This document shows, in pieces, positions 61,930 to 64,000 of a stretch of DNA of 64,000 nucleotides; the first letter of the stretch is position 1, and the number at the start of each line of letters is the position of its first letter. The translations under genes were made by a program, and so were the position numbers. Origin of the DNA: Peptococcaceae bacterium BRH_c4a (GTDB lineage Bacteria; Bacillota; Desulfotomaculia; Desulfotomaculales; Desulfocucumaceae); assembly GCA_000961585.1 (NCBI GenBank), contig LADN01000069.1, positions 27,416-91,415 of the forward strand, written 5' to 3'. The notes under the pieces are model-generated. The model did not search any database. It was given only the letters and a program-made list of their open reading frames with translations, and was not told where the DNA came from.

Positions 61930-62928
61930 ATGGCATACAACATAACATTGATACCGGGGGACGGCATAGGTCCGGAGATAAGCGAGGCTGCCAGGCGTGT
62001 TATAGACGCCACCGCAGTGGACATACGGTGGGATGTTGTTCAGGCCGGTGAGGCTGTTATTCCGGAATACGGCACCCCTCTCCCGGAGTATGTGCTGGAG
62101 TCCATAAAAAGAAACAAGGTAGCCCTTAAAGGACCTCTGACAACCCCTGTGGGAAAGGGATTCAGGAGCGTAAACGTTACGCTGAGGCAGGAGCTCAACC
62201 TGTACGCCAATGTGCGGCCGGCCCGCACACTGCCCGGGATTGTCACCAGGTACGAAAATGTTGATCTCATTATTGTCCGCGAGAATACCGAGGATCTCTA
62301 CGCCGGAATAGAACACCGGGTGGGGCGGGACGCCGCCGAAAGCATAAAGATTATCACCAGGAGCGCCTCAGAGAGGATTGCGAGACATGCCTTCGACCTG
62401 GCGGTAAAGCAGGGGCGTAAAAAGGTCACTGCGGTGCACAAGGCAAATATTATGAAGCTTTCAGACGGACTTTTCCTGGAGAGCGCCAGGACGGTGGCCC
62501 GGGATTATCCTGATATAGAATTCGAGGATATGATAGTTGACGCTATGTGCATGAAACTGGTGCAATCTCCGGAGAATTATGATGTTTTAGTGCTGCCCAA
62601 CCTTTATGGGGATATTGTCAGCGACCTGTGCGCCGGACTGGTGGGCGGGCTGGGGGTGGCCCCCGGGGCCAACATAGGAATCGATGCGGCGGTATTTGAG
62701 CCTGTACACGGCAGCGCCCCCAGGCATGCCGGTATGAACAGGGTAAACCCCCTGGCAATTTTACTGTCCGGTGTAATGATGCTCCGGCACCTTGGTGAGA
62801 ATGCCGCCGCTGACCGTGTGGCCCGGGCTGTGGTAGCAGTGCTTGAGGAAAAAAAGAGTCTTACCTATGATCTGGGCGGAAGTTCCGCCACCAGCCAGAT
62901 GGCCGATGCCATTATTTCAAAGCTATAA
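61930..62928 (+). CDS. NAD-dependent isocitrate/isopropylmalate-family dehydrogenase
   Basis: About 332 residues. N-terminal [38 protein letters not shown] near 75 is the substrate loop typical of the short NAD-isocitrate dehydrogenases, and [14 protein letters not shown] follows. [12 protein letters not shown] near 130 and the C-terminal [12 protein letters not shown] complete the family set. The S-x2-N-x2-L-R motif in the substrate loop favours isocitrate (or homoisocitrate) over isopropylmalate. The ATG at 61930 has AGGAGG at 61918-61923. Last of the four-gene unit, giving 2-oxoglutarate or 2-oxoadipate. Confidence 0.87.
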   Translation: MAYNITLIPGDGIGPEISEAARRVIDATAVDIRWDVVQAGEAVIPEYGTPLPEYVLESIKRNKVALKGPLTTPVGKGFRSVNVTLRQELNLYANVRPARTLPGIVTRYENVDLIIVRENTEDLYAGIEHRVGRDAAESIKIITRSASERIARHAFDLAVKQGRKKVTAVHKANIMKLSDGLFLESARTVARDYPDIEFEDMIVDAMCMKLVQSPENYDVLVLPNLYGDIVSDLCAGLVGGLGVAPGANIGIDAAVFEPVHGSAPRHAGMNRVNPLAILLSGVMMLRHLGENAAADRVARAVVAVLEEKKSLTYDLGGSSATSQMADAIISKL

Positions 62929-63014
62929 GCTATGAGCTGTAGTCAGAATAAAAAACGGCCCAAAAATCAATAATAACCCTGACAGCTAAATAAGCTGGAG
63001 GGAGGTGGAATGAT

Positions 63015-63389
63015 ATGGCGCATCCGTCAAATTTTGGCGAGCACCAGGCCCGATTGCGTTCCATGTATGAGGCGGATTATCCCCAGGGAGTTGTGGTCGA
63101 TCCCACTCCCATAACGGTCGGAGAGGAAATAACGATACTGTATTACGGTCTGCTTGCCAGGAACGGGGCCGATCAGGTATATCTGCACACCGGGTATGGG
63201 GATGCCAGGGAATGGCGGGATGTATGCGACCTGAAGATGTCCAGAACCGGTTGGGGATGGGTGAAAACACTGGAAATACCCGATCTCGCAAGATTTAACT
63301 TTTGCTTCAGGGACAGTGCCGAAAACTGGGATAATAATAACGGAATCAACTGGAGCTTTGAAATCCACAACGGTATCCGTCGTAATTAA
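63015..63389 (+). CDS. CBM25-like carbohydrate-binding protein
   Basis: 124-residue single-domain protein. The pattern VYLHTGYGDAREWRDVCDLKM, GWGWVKTLEIPDLARFNFCF and WDNNNGINWSFEI (split quotes) matches the starch-binding CBM25/CBM53 fold, with the aromatic residues kept. There is no signal peptide, so it acts inside the cell, possibly on glycogen-like polymers. GGAGGGAGGTGG precedes the ATG. It is followed by a terminator module that belongs to repeat copy F. Confidence 0.8.
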   Translation: MAHPSNFGEHQARLRSMYEADYPQGVVVDPTPITVGEEITILYYGLLARNGADQVYLHTGYGDAREWRDVCDLKMSRTGWGWVKTLEIPDLARFNFCFRDSAENWDNNNGINWSFEIHNGIRRN

Positions 63390-63391
63390 TA

Positions 63392-64000
63392 AAGCAGGCT
63401 GTCACCATTCTGGCTCCTGGCTTCCGCCGTCTGCAAGACGGCAACGCCCGTTAGGGCGTTTTTTTATCGTTAAGGAAAGTATATGCCCCATTAAAACATT
63501 AAAGCACTGAAGCACCAAAGCATTTTTATGCAAGCCCAGAGTTTTTCCGGGGTCGCTCCGGGGTCACTTGAGGGTCGCTGCATTGTCGCTAATGGGTAGG
63601 CGGAGCGATTTAAGTCCGGCCTGCATAACCTCCTGCTGCAACTGTCTCTAAACTCGGTCGCCAACGGAATGCCGACCATTTTGGAGGTTGGAGGCCAGAG
63701 GTTAGAGGTTAGAAAACTTGTAGGAAACGACCTCGAAGCCATTCCCATCTTAATCCAATTTCCAACTTCCAACATCTAACCTCCAAATTAGCCGGCTCGG
63801 CATTCCGTAGGCTCGGTCGTTAAGAGACAGTAGCAGCCTCCGGTACATTCCGCACGGACTTAAATCACTCCCCCTCACTGCATGTCGCTGTGGGGTCGCT
63901 TGAGGGTCGCTTTTAAGGCAGCCTGTCACAATTCTGGCTTCTGGCTTCTGGCTCCTGGCTTCCGCCGTCTGCAAGACGGCACCGCCGGCAAGGCGGTTAT
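63392..64000 (+). repeat. Giant-hairpin interspersed repeat, copy F (type 1 core, compound)
   Basis: Begins with a separate right-end fragment (63392-63467): GGCTGTCACCATTCTGG, heptads, then GCCGTC/GACGGC and AACGCCC-gtta-GGGCGTTTTTTT. A complete element follows with leader ATCGTTAAGGAAAGTAT, octads (63492-63525), both arms, type 1 core, heptads and the final hairpins (GCCGTC/GACGGC, ACCGCC/GGCGGT) reaching the window end. Unlike A and B, the right arm keeps the full GGCTCGGCATTCCGTAGGCT pairing partner of the left arm. It looks like one element inserted behind the tail of another. Confidence 0.9.

Overview
This window looks like a chromosomal segment of an anaerobic, Gram-positive Firmicute of the Peptococcaceae / Desulfotomaculales type (Pelotomaculum/Desulfotomaculum relatives). 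The genus is a guess. Support comes from the FliY/CheC chemotaxis proteins, an SLH-domain hydrolase, a tungsten-type aldehyde:ferredoxin oxidoreductase with its own MoaD-like protein, GatCAB, KhtTU, a YerC-type regulator next to the his cluster, strong Shine-Dalgarno sites with frequent TTG/GTG starts, and a ykkC-family riboswitch before the purine operon.

Layout. 1-4.2 kb: end of a chemotaxis/flagellar switch operon (cheR, cheC, cheY, fliM, fliY). 4.7-7.5 kb: a DUF1015 protein, a MazG-like pyrophosphohydrolase and a membrane-anchored lipoprotein-fold protein. 8-10.2 kb: purine salvage and GMP synthesis (hpt, guaA). 10.3-12 kb: a Fic protein with an HTH partner, and a small membrane protein. 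12-21.3 kb: a purine operon (purE-B-C-F-M-N-H, then purD behind a MITE-like palindrome) driven by a sigma-A promoter and a PRPP-type riboswitch/terminator; purK and purL/Q/S are not here. 21.7-26.9 kb: SLH hydrolase, AOR plus MoaD-like protein, KhtTU antiporter. 27-33.3 kb: yerC-hisD-C-B-H-A-F-I, without hisG/hisZ/hisE. 33.5-37.4 kb: assorted poorly known genes. 37.5-49.7 kb: two sigma-54-controlled catabolic modules. The first is an Old-Yellow-Enzyme/dienoyl-CoA-reductase-like flavoenzyme, an enhancer-binding regulator and an AMP-forming acyl ligase. The second is an M29/NicX-like metalloenzyme, an MBL hydrolase, a 28-residue membrane peptide, an SSS symporter and a PrpR-like regulator. 49.9-58.3 kb: pcrA, amj, ligA, gatCAB. 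58.9-62.9 kb: a homocitrate/citrate-synthase-like enzyme, LeuC/LeuD-type hydro-lyase and an NAD-IDH-like dehydrogenase. 63 kb: a CBM25-like protein.

Two observations stand out. First, the flavoenzyme at 37.5-39.46 kb is interrupted near its N-terminus by an in-frame TGA. That codon sits exactly where YqjM-type enzymes carry their FMN-tuning cysteine, and it is followed at the right distance by a bacterial-SECIS-like hairpin, so it is very probably a selenoprotein whose first 61 codons a standard gene finder would miss. Second, six intergenic copies (in both orientations) of a roughly 0.4-0.55 kb repeat form a giant imperfect hairpin. It is decorated with 7-nt- and 8-nt-periodic degenerate arrays and usually ends in a rho-independent-terminator-like double hairpin. 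Differences between copies include paired, compensatory changes in the stems. I do not recognise this family.

No tRNA, rRNA, CRISPR array or intact transposase was seen.
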